Source of the DNA: Brevibacillus gelatini
GTDB lineage: Bacteria; Bacillota; Bacilli; Brevibacillales; Brevibacillaceae
Assembly (NCBI RefSeq): GCF_003710935.1
Contig: NZ_RHHS01000028.1
Location: forward strand, 1-64,000
DNA length: 64,000 nucleotides
Reading direction: 5' to 3'
Under the pieces are notes generated by a model. That model did no database searches. It saw only the letters and a program-made list of their open reading frames with translations, and was not told where the DNA came from. Below, in pieces: positions 43,334 to 51,232 of this stretch (its first letter is position 1; the number at the start of each line of letters is the position of its first letter). A program made the position numbers and the translations under genes.

Positions 43334-44206
43334 TTGATCTTTCTCGTTTTTGGGGGAGGGTTACTGGCCTTCCTCCTTTTTCTAATCCTGTTTTACCTGT
43401 TTCAGCCCTCGTCAACCTATCGGGCATCGATCCTTTTGGAGGAAGTCAAACCCGATCAAACATGGCACCGGTCATTCGAGTTTCTTTTTCCTCTGACCAA
43501 CAAGTACTTGCGGCGAACCAGAGCTGCGATTGAGCAAGAACTACTGGATGCTGATTCGAGGAAGACACCTGAGCAGATTGTCGTTGAACAATTTGTGTAC
43601 ATGGTCGGTGTGTTGTTGCTGTTTTTTATTGTTCACTTGTTCGTGAAATCTTGGTTCATACTCGTTCTGGGTATGCTTTTAGCCGTATACTTTTTCTTCG
43701 AGCCGAGGAGAGAGCTAAAAAACAAAGCGAAGAAATTGCGGGAAGAGATACGAAAGGAAACGCCCAACTTTGCATTGACGGTCAGACTCTTGCTCAAGGG
43801 GCAAAAGACCCCAGCAGATGCGCTGCGAATTGCTTGCGAACACGGAACAGGTAGTGGGCTGAGAGCGTATGCGGAAGTACTCAAACAAGACTTGGAGTTT
43901 CTGTCACCGCAGGAGGCAGTTCAAAAATTTGCCAGAAGTACAAAGGTGCCGGAATTGATTGAATTCAGTACAGCTCTTTCTCAATACATGACAGTAGGGC
44001 CCGGTAAAGATGGTCAGGAAATCTTGGGGCAAATGGAATCGACGTTTCGGGAGTTGGACAAAAAACTCATGGAGCGCGAAAAGCAAGTACGTCCTGCCAA
44101 GGTCAAGGCGATGAATATGATCATTGCCTTGGACGGTATCCTGTTTATTGCCACGCTGATGGCGTTGTATTTGGTGAGTATGCTGTCCAAAGGACCTGCC
44201 TTTTAA
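43334..44206 (+). CDS. tadC: TadC-like pilus inner-membrane platform protein
   Basis: 290 residues, TTG start with GAGGTG upstream. Membrane helices near 1-22, 92-118 and 262-285; middle part with the T2SSF pattern (LTVRLLLKGQKTPADALRIACEHG..QEILGQMESTFRELDKKLMEREKQVRPAKVKAM). Follows TadB by 3 bases. Confidence 0.85.
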   Translation: MIFLVFGGGLLAFLLFLILFYLFQPSSTYRASILLEEVKPDQTWHRSFEFLFPLTNKYLRRTRAAIEQELLDADSRKTPEQIVVEQFVYMVGVLLLFFIVHLFVKSWFILVLGMLLAVYFFFEPRRELKNKAKKLREEIRKETPNFALTVRLLLKGQKTPADALRIACEHGTGSGLRAYAEVLKQDLEFLSPQEAVQKFARSTKVPELIEFSTALSQYMTVGPGKDGQEILGQMESTFRELDKKLMEREKQVRPAKVKAMNMIIALDGILFIATLMALYLVSMLSKGPAF

Positions 44207-44294
44207 GGGGGGCGAGCAGTTTGAGAGATCCCCCTATGGAGTAGATGCAATCTCTAAGAAATCAAGCCAAAAAAATATGTAGGAGAGGATTACG

Positions 44295-44513
44295 ATGTGG
44301 AAAAAAATGATTCAAAAAGGAAAAGTCCTGTTTAAACCGCTCCGCAACGATCGTGGTACGGTGCTGATGGAAAAGAAAATTCTGTTGGTCGTCATTGTCG
44401 TAGGTGTTTTTGGATTCAGTTCCCTTGGCTATACGTTCTTAAAAGACTATTGGAGCCAAACATCCGACAACATCAAAAACAACAGCCAAATAAACGAAGA
44501 AGTAAGCTGGTAA
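44295..44513 (+). CDS. type IVb (Flp-like) pilin 1
   Basis: 72 residues: basic leader ending ..RNDRG21, then TVLMEKKILLVVIVVG. Cleavage after Gly21 leaves Glu at +5 and a hydrophobic helix, the prepilin pattern. Short Flp-like size. AGGAGAGG ribosome site. The following prepilin peptidase would process it. Confidence 0.8.
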   Translation: MWKKMIQKGKVLFKPLRNDRGTVLMEKKILLVVIVVGVFGFSSLGYTFLKDYWSQTSDNIKNNSQINEEVSW

Positions 44514-44520
44514 AAGGAGG

Positions 44521-44544
44521 CCGGGCAGAAATGCCCGGTTTTTC
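44521..44544 (+). terminator. terminator between the two pilin genes
   Basis: 7-bp stem CCGGGCA/TGCCCGG with a GAAA tetraloop, then TTTTTC. An AAAAGGAGG stretch abuts it upstream. It would make pilin 1 mRNA more abundant than the downstream genes. Confidence 0.8.
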
Positions 44545-44580
44545 TATTTATGAAATCAATTCCGAAAGGAGAGGGTGCGA

Positions 44581-44787
44581 ATGCGAAGGTTTCTCTGCCA
44601 GTGGTGCCTTGATGAATCGGGTACGGTCTTGATGGAAAAGAAAGTGATTTTGGTGGTCTCTGCAGTGATGATCTTTGGTTTGGCCTCCATGGCCTTACCT
44701 TGGATCAACTCGTATTTTTCCGACTATACCACCAGTGTACGACATGCCGGGAAAGTACATGAATTTCGGAGCGTGATCCTCCAATGA
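44581..44787 (+). CDS. type IVb (Flp-like) pilin 2
   Basis: 68 residues: leader ending ..CLDESG14, then TVLMEKKVILVVSAVM with Glu at +5. The cleavage region is nearly the same as in pilin 1; the rest differs. AAAGGAG 7 bases before ATG 44581. Overlaps the next gene by 4 bases. Confidence 0.8.
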   Translation: MRRFLCQWCLDESGTVLMEKKVILVVSAVMIFGLASMALPWINSYFSDYTTSVRHAGKVHEFRSVILQ

Positions 44788-45185
44788 AAAAACTACGAAA
44801 TCAAAATGGGTTTATCAGTATTGAGTATTTGATCATCTTCTCCCTGATTTTTCCGTTCTTCATCCTTATGGGTGATTTTGTTCAATGGGGAGGAAAATGG
44901 CTTAATGCTCAGGTTTGTATCAATGACACGGCTCAAAAGATGGGGGAGCATGGCGGGCTGTTGGATGGTACTATCCCCTATTTGCAACAGCGGTTTGCTG
45001 ATGCCGGACTGGACCCTGCTGAATGGGATTTGACGGTTACAGCTGGTCCATTAGCAAAAGGGGAGGAAGGCGTGATTGCCGTTTCGTCCACCTACACATT
45101 TCAGTCTTTGAAGATCATCGGAATCACGGCTCAAGTTCCCTTACGAGCGTCGGCCACATTTACATCACAAATCTGGATGAGGTGA
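44784..45185 (+). CDS. TadE-like pseudopilin
   Basis: 133 residues: NQNG9 then FISIEYLIIFSLIFPFFIL, i.e. a prepilin-type cleavage site with Glu at +5 followed by a hydrophobic helix, then a small globular part. TadE/TadF proteins have this shape and are minor components of Tad pili. Confidence 0.78.
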   Translation: MKKLRNQNGFISIEYLIIFSLIFPFFILMGDFVQWGGKWLNAQVCINDTAQKMGEHGGLLDGTIPYLQQRFADAGLDPAEWDLTVTAGPLAKGEEGVIAVSSTYTFQSLKIIGITAQVPLRASATFTSQIWMR

Positions 45186-45189
45186 GGAC

Positions 45190-45594
45190 GTGATACTCAT
45201 TGGGTTCTCTCTCATTGTCCTGCTGATCGCTGCTTGGACGGATTGGAAATGGCGGATCATTCCGGATTGGTTGACCTATCCGTCTATGGTGGTTGCGCTC
45301 CTGTTCCATTACTTTCATGACCAATTGGGGCATTCCGTATTTGGTGGTCTTTTTGTGTTATCCATGCTGCTGGGACTCTCATTGTTCGTGCAAGACGGCA
45401 TTGGGGGAGGGGATATGAAACTCCTTACCTTCTTGGGATTTGCGCTTGGGTTCCCGCTCGTAAATGGGGTGATCTTATTGTCTTTTTTGTCGGGGCTCAT
45501 CTTTTCCAAAGTGATGAAACAGGTTCATGTACCGTTTGCACCGTTTATCACGTTTTCATTCATGATCCTGCTGCCGACGATTTCGGTAGGGTAA
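45190..45594 (+). CDS. prepilin peptidase (A24 family, TadV/CpaA-like)
   Basis: 134 residues, GTG start, four to five membrane helices. The two catalytic Asp are in WTDWKWRIIPDWL near residue 16-23 and in GIGGGDMKLL near 75 (GxGD). Short form without the N-methylation domain, like TadV. It should process the two pilins and the TadE-like protein directly upstream. Confidence 0.9.
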   Translation: MILIGFSLIVLLIAAWTDWKWRIIPDWLTYPSMVVALLFHYFHDQLGHSVFGGLFVLSMLLGLSLFVQDGIGGGDMKLLTFLGFALGFPLVNGVILLSFLSGLIFSKVMKQVHVPFAPFITFSFMILLPTISVG

Positions 45595-45610
45595 TAAGGA
45601 GGAGGTGTCG

Positions 45611-46429
45611 ATGGATCTGCCGGTAATCCAGCACGCCAAAGAAATATGCGAACAAGAATTACGAAAAGCGTTGGCAACGGGAAAGCAGGGAGGGATTGAG
45701 ATTTTTTACCAACCATTTGTTCACGTTGGGACAGGTCAGGTTATTGGAGCGGAAGCTCTCACACGATGGGTACACCCATTGTTAGGGGAGATTTCGCCAC
45801 GAATTTTTGTTCCCCTAGCTGAATCGAATGGTCTGGTTGCCGAATTGGACCGATTCGTATTAACAGTTGCTTGCAGACAGGCGAAGAGGTGGCTAAATAC
45901 TTATGGGCCAATACGAATCGCTATCAACATTTCCCCGCATTCCTTCCAACATGCCGACTTTGTTGCGGTTATCTTGAATGTTTTGCAAGAAACTCGGTTG
46001 CCCCCAGAGTGTTTGGAGATTGAACTGACGGAGAACATTGCGCTTCGACAAGAACATACCCTTTCTACATTCGCCAGGTTGAAAGGGATTGGAATAAAGA
46101 TCGCGATTGACGATTTTGGTACAGGATACTCTTCGCTTAATTACCTGCGCATGTTTCCAGTTGACACATTGAAAATCGACCAAGTATTTGTGCAAGATGT
46201 GGAAAACAGCCAGCAGGAAGTTCCGATTACTTCAGCCATCATTCGTCTCGCTCACGAATTGAATCTGCAGCTTGTAGCCGAGGGAGTTGAATCGGAAGAA
46301 CAGAAGAATTATCTCATGCAGAAAGATTGTTTTGTCATGCAGGGCTTTTTGTTCAGTAAACCGCTGCCGGCTGATCAGTTTGAACAATTCTTACAAGCCG
46401 ATGTGCATTCTGGATTAAGGAGGTGTTGA
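45611..46429 (+). CDS. EAL-domain cyclic-di-GMP phosphodiesterase
   Basis: 272 residues, one EAL domain along the whole length. The active-site set looks complete: GAEALTRW (Glu near 47), INISPHSF, IELTENIA, IDDFGTGYSSL, LKIDQVFV and AEGVESEEQ. It should cleave cyclic-di-GMP, a signal that controls pili and attachment. AAGGAGGAGGTG ribosome site before ATG 45611. Co-oriented with the pilus genes and 16 bases after the prepilin peptidase, so regulation of the pilus is the likely purpose. Confidence 0.92.
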   Translation: MDLPVIQHAKEICEQELRKALATGKQGGIEIFYQPFVHVGTGQVIGAEALTRWVHPLLGEISPRIFVPLAESNGLVAELDRFVLTVACRQAKRWLNTYGPIRIAINISPHSFQHADFVAVILNVLQETRLPPECLEIELTENIALRQEHTLSTFARLKGIGIKIAIDDFGTGYSSLNYLRMFPVDTLKIDQVFVQDVENSQQEVPITSAIIRLAHELNLQLVAEGVESEEQKNYLMQKDCFVMQGFLFSKPLPADQFEQFLQADVHSGLRRC

Positions 46430-46431
46430 CG

Positions 46432-46695
46432 ATGACAGAAAACCAGTTGCTAGACAAATTGATGAACGGAGTTTCCGAAAAATATGGCCTAACTCCTCAA
46501 GAATCAAAAGTGCTGGCCATGCTGCTGCAAGGATACTCCATCCCGCAAGTTGCGGTTCATTTGGAGGTTTCTCCTTATACAGCGGAAAAACATAGCCAGA
46601 CCGTGCTGAGAAAGCTAAACATTATGTACAAGCGAGAGTTACCATTTTGGCTTCTAAAAGAAATGGAGACAGTTAAAGGAATGGTGAAACTATGA
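46432..46695 (+). CDS. LuxR-type HTH regulator
   Basis: 87 residues, essentially a single LuxR/GerE HTH (LTPQESKVLAMLLQGYSIPQ..VSPYTAEKHSQTVLRKLNI). No receiver domain. AGGAGG upstream of ATG 46432. Lies between EAL and TubR-like genes, with which it overlaps by 4 bases; it may control this region. Confidence 0.85.
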   Translation: MTENQLLDKLMNGVSEKYGLTPQESKVLAMLLQGYSIPQVAVHLEVSPYTAEKHSQTVLRKLNIMYKRELPFWLLKEMETVKGMVKL

Positions 46696-47000
46696 CCCGA
46701 TTGTACGAGTCGAAACACTATGCTTTGTTCTCTGCCCGTTTGACTGAACCCATGAAGGAAGTTCTTTGCATTATCGGAGAGAGTGGAGAGATCAATAAAC
46801 AATCGATCATTGACACGAGCAGATACAGCAAAACAGTCGTCCATGCTTGTGTTGAAGCGTTGTATTTTTCAGGACTTCTCATGTTGAGGACACCAAGACG
46901 AGAAACGCTCTACTCACTCTCCGAGGAAGGACAAACGTTTGTAGATTATTTGTTGCTGACTTCAAACGAGGGGGGATACCATGAGTCTGATGAACAGTAA
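46692..47000 (+). CDS. winged-helix protein, candidate TubR
   Basis: 102 residues with a winged helix (about 15-80: MKEVLCIIGESGEINKQSIID..VVHACVEALYFSGLLML). In type III plasmid partition a small winged-helix protein, TubR, is encoded just before the tubulin-like TubZ and binds a repeat array. Here the gene overlaps the tubZ-like gene by 20 bases. Family match is by layout; a MarR-like regulator is the alternative. Confidence 0.6.
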   Translation: MTRLYESKHYALFSARLTEPMKEVLCIIGESGEINKQSIIDTSRYSKTVVHACVEALYFSGLLMLRTPRRETLYSLSEEGQTFVDYLLLTSNEGGYHESDEQ

Positions 47001-48444
47001 GGAATTGGAGTTCATGACAAGCAACGGCCTCATCCAAGATGTGTCCTTGCGATTTGGTGTGATAGGCGCCGGTCAAAAGGGGAACAAGGATGCGGATATC
47101 TTTGCTGGTTATCGCTTTGCGGATGGGACACAATGTTACCCAACGTTGGCAATCAACTTTGCCCAGGCGGATATGATTCACCTGAAAAACATCCCGGAAA
47201 AGGATCGCATTCACTTTGACGGAATGAAAGGAGCTGCCCGTACTCCTTCTCTTGTGGTCGAGTTATTCGATCCGACGTTGAATCCCAAGGCGAATGAATT
47301 GAGAAGCCAGTTGGCTGCTGCCATGGAAAAGAAATTTGCAAATGTGGAGCATCTGATCATTTCACTTGGCGCTGGGGGTGGGGTGGGAACCGGTTGGGGC
47401 TCTTTAACCCTCAATTTGATCAAGGAAGGATTCTTTCCTGTTCCGATCACCTTACTCATTTCGCTGCCGATTGACGATCCTGATGAAATCGCAAATGCCT
47501 TGCTGCTGTTAAAGGAGATTCAGGATTTTCTCAAGATACAGGAAGATTTATTTGAATACTCTGACACAAAGCCATTAGCCAGCGTGATTTTAACCGACAA
47601 CAAAAAGATTTACCATGATTTTGAATTGAAGAAGGGATCGCGGACACTCCAACATACGAACCTGTCCTGGAAAGACGAGGGGAATAATGCGGTCATTAGT
47701 ACCATCCACGAAGCCAATCTCATCCCTGCCAATTTTGGAAGCGACAACGTAACCTATGACCCTTCAGACTTCATCAAGCTGATGCAGCTCTCCGGCAAGC
47801 TTCTTACGATAGCGAAAGCGCGGTTGGAACCGGATTTTACCATCGAAAAACTGGAAACAAAGATGAGATCGAGTATCGAGAAGGGATACTTTGCTTGCGG
47901 GCACCAGTACCAAACGGCGACGATGTACGGCGGTTTTATTTTGCGACCGTCCAATGCGGACTTTTTCAAGGATGTCATCACGGAACGGACGATCAAGAAA
48001 GTGATCAGTGACTACAATCCGATTACGCAAATGAGAGGTAAGTTTGGCGACCCGATCTGGAATGAAAATTACGCGGTCATCTACACTTTTTTTGCTGGGA
48101 TGGGGATGCCAAGCCGTTTCGCCGAGCTGGCGACAGAACTTCAACAGATCAAGGAAAAACAAGAGCAGGTTCAACAAGAATCGGAACTGGATGTTGATGT
48201 GTCTGCCGCTATCAAAAATGTGAAACAGTCAACGTTCAACCCCTATCAGCCGAAAACGAACAAATTCGGAGGGGGTGGTTTTGGGGGAGGATTTCAGTCA
48301 GTGTTCAGTCGATCACAGTCAGCCGTCACCAAAGACGATGAGAATCAGAAGGAGAAGAAAGAGGAGCAGCCGAACCGCTTTGGCCAACGACCAGGAAACC
48401 GTTTCGATGCGCTGCGGAAGATTCGTCTGCATGAAAACCAGTAA
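46981..48444 (+). CDS. TubZ-like tubulin/FtsZ-family GTPase
   Basis: 487 residues. N-terminal GTPase: GVIGAGQKGNKDAD near 21 and the tubulin signature GAGGGVGTGWGS near 129-140 (the GGGTGTG equivalent), with TLLISLPIDDPDE after. The C-terminal tail is Gln/Gly/Lys-rich (FGGGGFGGGFQS near 425) and flexible, as in polymer-forming TubZ. It should segregate the element's DNA while it is extrachromosomal. Coupled to the TubR-like gene; two repeat arrays follow. Confidence 0.82.
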   Translation: MSLMNSKELEFMTSNGLIQDVSLRFGVIGAGQKGNKDADIFAGYRFADGTQCYPTLAINFAQADMIHLKNIPEKDRIHFDGMKGAARTPSLVVELFDPTLNPKANELRSQLAAAMEKKFANVEHLIISLGAGGGVGTGWGSLTLNLIKEGFFPVPITLLISLPIDDPDEIANALLLLKEIQDFLKIQEDLFEYSDTKPLASVILTDNKKIYHDFELKKGSRTLQHTNLSWKDEGNNAVISTIHEANLIPANFGSDNVTYDPSDFIKLMQLSGKLLTIAKARLEPDFTIEKLETKMRSSIEKGYFACGHQYQTATMYGGFILRPSNADFFKDVITERTIKKVISDYNPITQMRGKFGDPIWNENYAVIYTFFAGMGMPSRFAELATELQQIKEKQEQVQQESELDVDVSAAIKNVKQSTFNPYQPKTNKFGGGGFGGGFQSVFSRSQSAVTKDDENQKEKKEEQPNRFGQRPGNRFDALRKIRLHENQ

Positions 48445-48453
48445 TAGCATACA

Positions 48454-48576
48454 ACGGTATCCCTACGGATACTGTCGGTATCCTATACCAATTGCAACAG
48501 AGAGCCGAGAATACAGCATTTTAGGGTGAACGGTATGTATGCCGATAGTATCCCAACGGATGGTGACGGTATTCTC
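48454..48576. repeat. GGTATCC repeat array after tubZ, candidate tubC
   Basis: About seven copies of a GGTATCC core in both orientations: around 48455, 48467 (inverted), 48476, 48508 (inverted, relaxed), 48531, 48546 and 48567. It fills the 159-base gap after tubZ. Partition centromeres of TubR are such arrays; the assignment is inferred. Confidence 0.5.
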
Positions 48577-48603
48577 TGCCCAATTTATTGATAAGGTGGT
48601 TTT

Positions 48604-49173
48604 ATGTGGGAACGTACAGGGGTGGAACAAGCCTATGAACTTCTCCTGCAAGCGCAGTATCAGCTAAAGGAATGGATGAAAGAAAGGAATCCTGTGGAAA
48701 ATCCATGCTCTTTTCAACCGGTGTTGGAACCATTGGAAGACCATTGTTTTCGGTTGGTCTATCCGGAATTGGCTCCTGTGTTCAGTCGATTGAAGAACCA
48801 CGCACCAGGGTTGCGAGAACAGATCAAGCAGGAGTGGTTGGTAGGAACAGAAGAAGCCTTGCGAGCATTCTGGCAGCCGGACCGCAGGAAGGCTTGGGAT
48901 GGTTTTAATACGAGGGATGGAGTGGGAAGTTACTACTTCCAGGAGCCCGTGGCGGTCTGGATTCGGAACCATTATCCCGCCAATCTTCTCATTGACCTGG
49001 ACAACCACGTGTACAAGTGGATGATCGATGCGTTGGTAAACGCCTATTTCATCCCCGACGACAACAAAAGTCGGGTGTCTCTTTTGTTTGACTATGAACC
49101 AAACGTCGATCACCCCCACACGGAAATGTACGTGCTGCCCAGACGAAAATTAATGGATTTCTTGGCGGTGTAA
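48604..49173 (+). CDS. unknown 189-residue soluble protein
   Basis: Starts MWERTGVEQAYELLLQ. Acidic, rich in Trp and Tyr, with no recognised motif (YKWMIDALVNAYFIPDD near 140). ATAAGGTGG ribosome site. It lies between the two repeat arrays, so a role in partition or replication is possible, but only from position. Confidence 0.65.
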   Translation: MWERTGVEQAYELLLQAQYQLKEWMKERNPVENPCSFQPVLEPLEDHCFRLVYPELAPVFSRLKNHAPGLREQIKQEWLVGTEEALRAFWQPDRRKAWDGFNTRDGVGSYYFQEPVAVWIRNHYPANLLIDLDNHVYKWMIDALVNAYFIPDDNKSRVSLLFDYEPNVDHPHTEMYVLPRRKLMDFLAV

Positions 49174-49192
49174 AACCCGAAAAACAGCGGTG

Positions 49193-49473
49193 GCATACGT
49201 ATGGAATCAAAGCGCTCTTTCGTATTGAATCAAAAAAATCTACAGAAATTTCCATATGACGTTAGCGGCTATCCTATGGATTCAAATTAGAATCCATACG
49301 ATACAGAGAGTGAAAACAGGGGTTCGTGAGAATCATTTGATTCCCTATGTTTAAACGGTGCTATTTAAGGAAAGCAAAATTCAGATGCCGGGTGTCGTGA
49401 AGATTCTTTGGTTCCATATCTGTCTTTCGGGGGTTAACTACAGGGAAGGAGTAAAAAGACAGATTCCATATGA
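49193..49473. repeat. iteron-like array TATGGAATCAAA, candidate origin or oriT
   Basis: At least eight copies of TATGGAATC(A)AA in both orientations: around 49200, 49223, 49249 (inverted), 49275, 49290 (inverted), 49330 (inverted), 49403 (inverted) and 49461 (inverted). They lie in the 607-base stretch without a gene before a replication-relaxation family gene. Repeats of this type mark replication origins, partition sites or relaxosome sites; which of these applies cannot be told from sequence alone. Confidence 0.6.
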
Positions 49474-49557
49474 AAAAAGTGTCCTTATCCCATGTCCTTC
49501 TAAGGGTTTTGGAGATTGGGGGTCGGGGTTGTGCAATCAAAGGGCAATTCCGGTGGG

Positions 49558-49608
49558 ATTAGGGGCTAAGGCCGGAGGCTGAAGCCCCTAATCTGGCCAT
49601 GTGACCAG
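49558..49608. other. pair of hairpins, possible oriT/nick region
   Basis: Stem 1: ATTAGGGGCT/AGCCCCTAAT, 10 bp, with a loop that holds a second small GCC/GGC hairpin. Stem 2: CTGG/CCAG with an 8-base loop. Neither has a T run. Beyond them, 49609-49780 holds only a possible 21-codon frame (ATG 49627) and no other feature that I recognise. Confidence 0.5.
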
Positions 49609-49780
49609 CAGCCGGGAGAGGTCAAAATGCAGGTGGAAGAGCTGCAATTCCACGGGGATAGAAAGAGGGAATGTTGGCTGTTTGAAAGTTGATCGGTAAA
49701 CGGAAACGGGCGAGCAAGTGAGAGAGTGCCCAGCACTCGACGGTTGCGAGCCGTACAGCAACGAAAAAGGGGGAACGCTT

Positions 49781-50515
49781 GTGAGAACACCAGAGATCAC
49801 GTCAAATGACATTGCGCTGTTTCGGATGATATGGGCCTATCGTGGTTGCACCTCAGATGTGTTACGAGAACGTATTTTCGATGGCCGAAGATACGGGTAT
49901 ACACGAATCGCAACGTTACAAGAGCGCGGTTACATTGCCAAACGAGCAATCTACAACCGGGAGTGGCCGAGGGGATACTGCTGGTATCTACTGAAAAAAG
50001 GACTGGAAGTGTTGGCTGATGTAGAGGGGTGGAGCCTGGAACGGTTGGAGATTGAGATTCGCCGATGGGAAGAATGGCGGAATGACAGTAAAGTAGCGCA
50101 ATGGAACCGCCTATGGATTATGAACGTAGCGGTAGCGTGCGAAAAAGCAGGATGGGTGTGGATACCAAAGTATGAATTTGTCGGTTGGGGCCGCCAAGAT
50201 CGAGAGCAATCTCGTATTGGCGGCATCCTCATTTGGGAAGAGCAAAAGTATGGCTTGTTCGTGATCGAACCGCAGGGAGGGAGATTGCCGATCTACCGGG
50301 CGAAAGAAGAATCCCGTCGGGTACGAGGTGTCGTGGACGGCGTGATCGTTCTCAGTCGAAATGGGTGGTGCATGGAACAGTGGGGCCTTCCTGATTATTG
50401 GGAGTACGTTCTTCCCTACGATGAAGGAATTGCCATTTTGAGCCTTGGTGCAGGATGGGAAGCAGCCATGAGAGCAGCAGGGGGGAACGTCTGGAAAGCG
50501 GAGGGGGCCTTATGA
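49781..50515 (+). CDS. replication-relaxation family protein
   Basis: 244 residues from GTG 49781 (GGGGG upstream); the frame extends further 5' without a ribosome site. N-terminal winged helix (about 8-60, ITSNDIALFRMIWAYRG..RIATLQERGYIAKR) followed by a mixed domain with VVDGVIVL near 185. This is the outline of the replication-relaxation family (PF13814), found in Gram-positive conjugative plasmids and ICEs and thought to act at transfer or replication origins. Adjacent repeat array and hairpins support that. Confidence 0.75.
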   Translation: MRTPEITSNDIALFRMIWAYRGCTSDVLRERIFDGRRYGYTRIATLQERGYIAKRAIYNREWPRGYCWYLLKKGLEVLADVEGWSLERLEIEIRRWEEWRNDSKVAQWNRLWIMNVAVACEKAGWVWIPKYEFVGWGRQDREQSRIGGILIWEEQKYGLFVIEPQGGRLPIYRAKEESRRVRGVVDGVIVLSRNGWCMEQWGLPDYWEYVLPYDEGIAILSLGAGWEAAMRAAGGNVWKAEGAL

Positions 50516-51015
50516 CGGGTGAAGGTAGAGTATCGTTTCTCGTCATCGTCGTAGCAGGTTTTGTTCTCGCGAACACCCTTCCGATGACCTGGATTCCTCT
50601 CTTGCTTTGGTTGGGGATTCTGTGGATACTGGGGATAACTCTGTGGGTATGGAAAAAACAGGAGACGTATTCCGGCTGGTGGATGGGCGCGGCCTATTGG
50701 ATTCTTATGGGATGGAAGGGAGATGAAGTCCGTCTCGCCTTGTACCAGGTAGCCTTGGAGTATTGGAACGGGGATGGGGCGATGAACTGGTTGTTGATTA
50801 CGTTAGCGGTGACCGTCTTATATGCCGTGGTCGGCATCAAGATGTGTCACCGCTTTGCGGTTGCCCTTCCCAAATGGGTAACGTCGTCCATGGGGACGTT
50901 GACCCGCTCGGTAAAGAAGGCCATGGGCCAAGATTGGGAGCTAATCGAATTCCAGCTGGGGGTAGATCGTACAAGCGAGATCACAAGCGAACCATTTCGT
51001 CCAGGTGGGGAATAA
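50512..51015 (+). CDS. membrane protein coupled to the replication-relaxation gene
   Basis: 167 residues. Hydrophobic helices near 7-25, 26-43, 60-75 and 95-115; the C-terminal 50 residues are soluble. ATG overlaps the previous stop (ATGA). Perhaps an anchor for the DNA-processing complex; no family recognised. Confidence 0.65.
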   Translation: MTGEGRVSFLVIVVAGFVLANTLPMTWIPLLLWLGILWILGITLWVWKKQETYSGWWMGAAYWILMGWKGDEVRLALYQVALEYWNGDGAMNWLLITLAVTVLYAVVGIKMCHRFAVALPKWVTSSMGTLTRSVKKAMGQDWELIEFQLGVDRTSEITSEPFRPGGE

Positions 51016-51143
51016 GGGGATGAGTTGATGCATTATCGGGGGAGAAGTTGAATCTCGGAAATGCTTATTAAACTTAAACCAATTTAGGACCTGAGACTAG
51101 CTATTTTCCTCTATGAATTAATGTGTCAGTTAATCTGCAACCA

Positions 51144-51173
51144 TTGGATATTACTGGATACCTCAGTTATAAT
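51144..51173 (+). promoter_or_regulatory. sigma-A promoter of the CBASS operon
   Basis: TTGGAT, 18-base spacer, TATAAT, 60 bases before the Cap4 ATG. The 217-base gap before Cap4 is AT-richer than the element backbone and marks the left border of the cargo. Nothing else is recognised in it. Confidence 0.65.
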
Positions 51174-51232
51174 AGAAGAGAACATATAAAAAATGAAAAG
51201 ATCGATAAGAAGACAGAGAAATCGGGGGCATT

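Noticed and set aside
48604-49119. 151-codon minus-strand frame opposite the unknown gene after tubZ
   Set aside because: The plus-strand gene has a ribosome site and better composition; the minus frame has none.
49193-49473. CRISPR-like repeat array
   Set aside because: Repeats are about 12 bases, occur in both orientations and have irregular spacing; there are no cas genes in the window.
49566-49812. Two overlapping minus-strand frames of 74 codons
   Set aside because: They cover the hairpins and the ribosome site of the replication-relaxation gene and have no ribosome site of their own.
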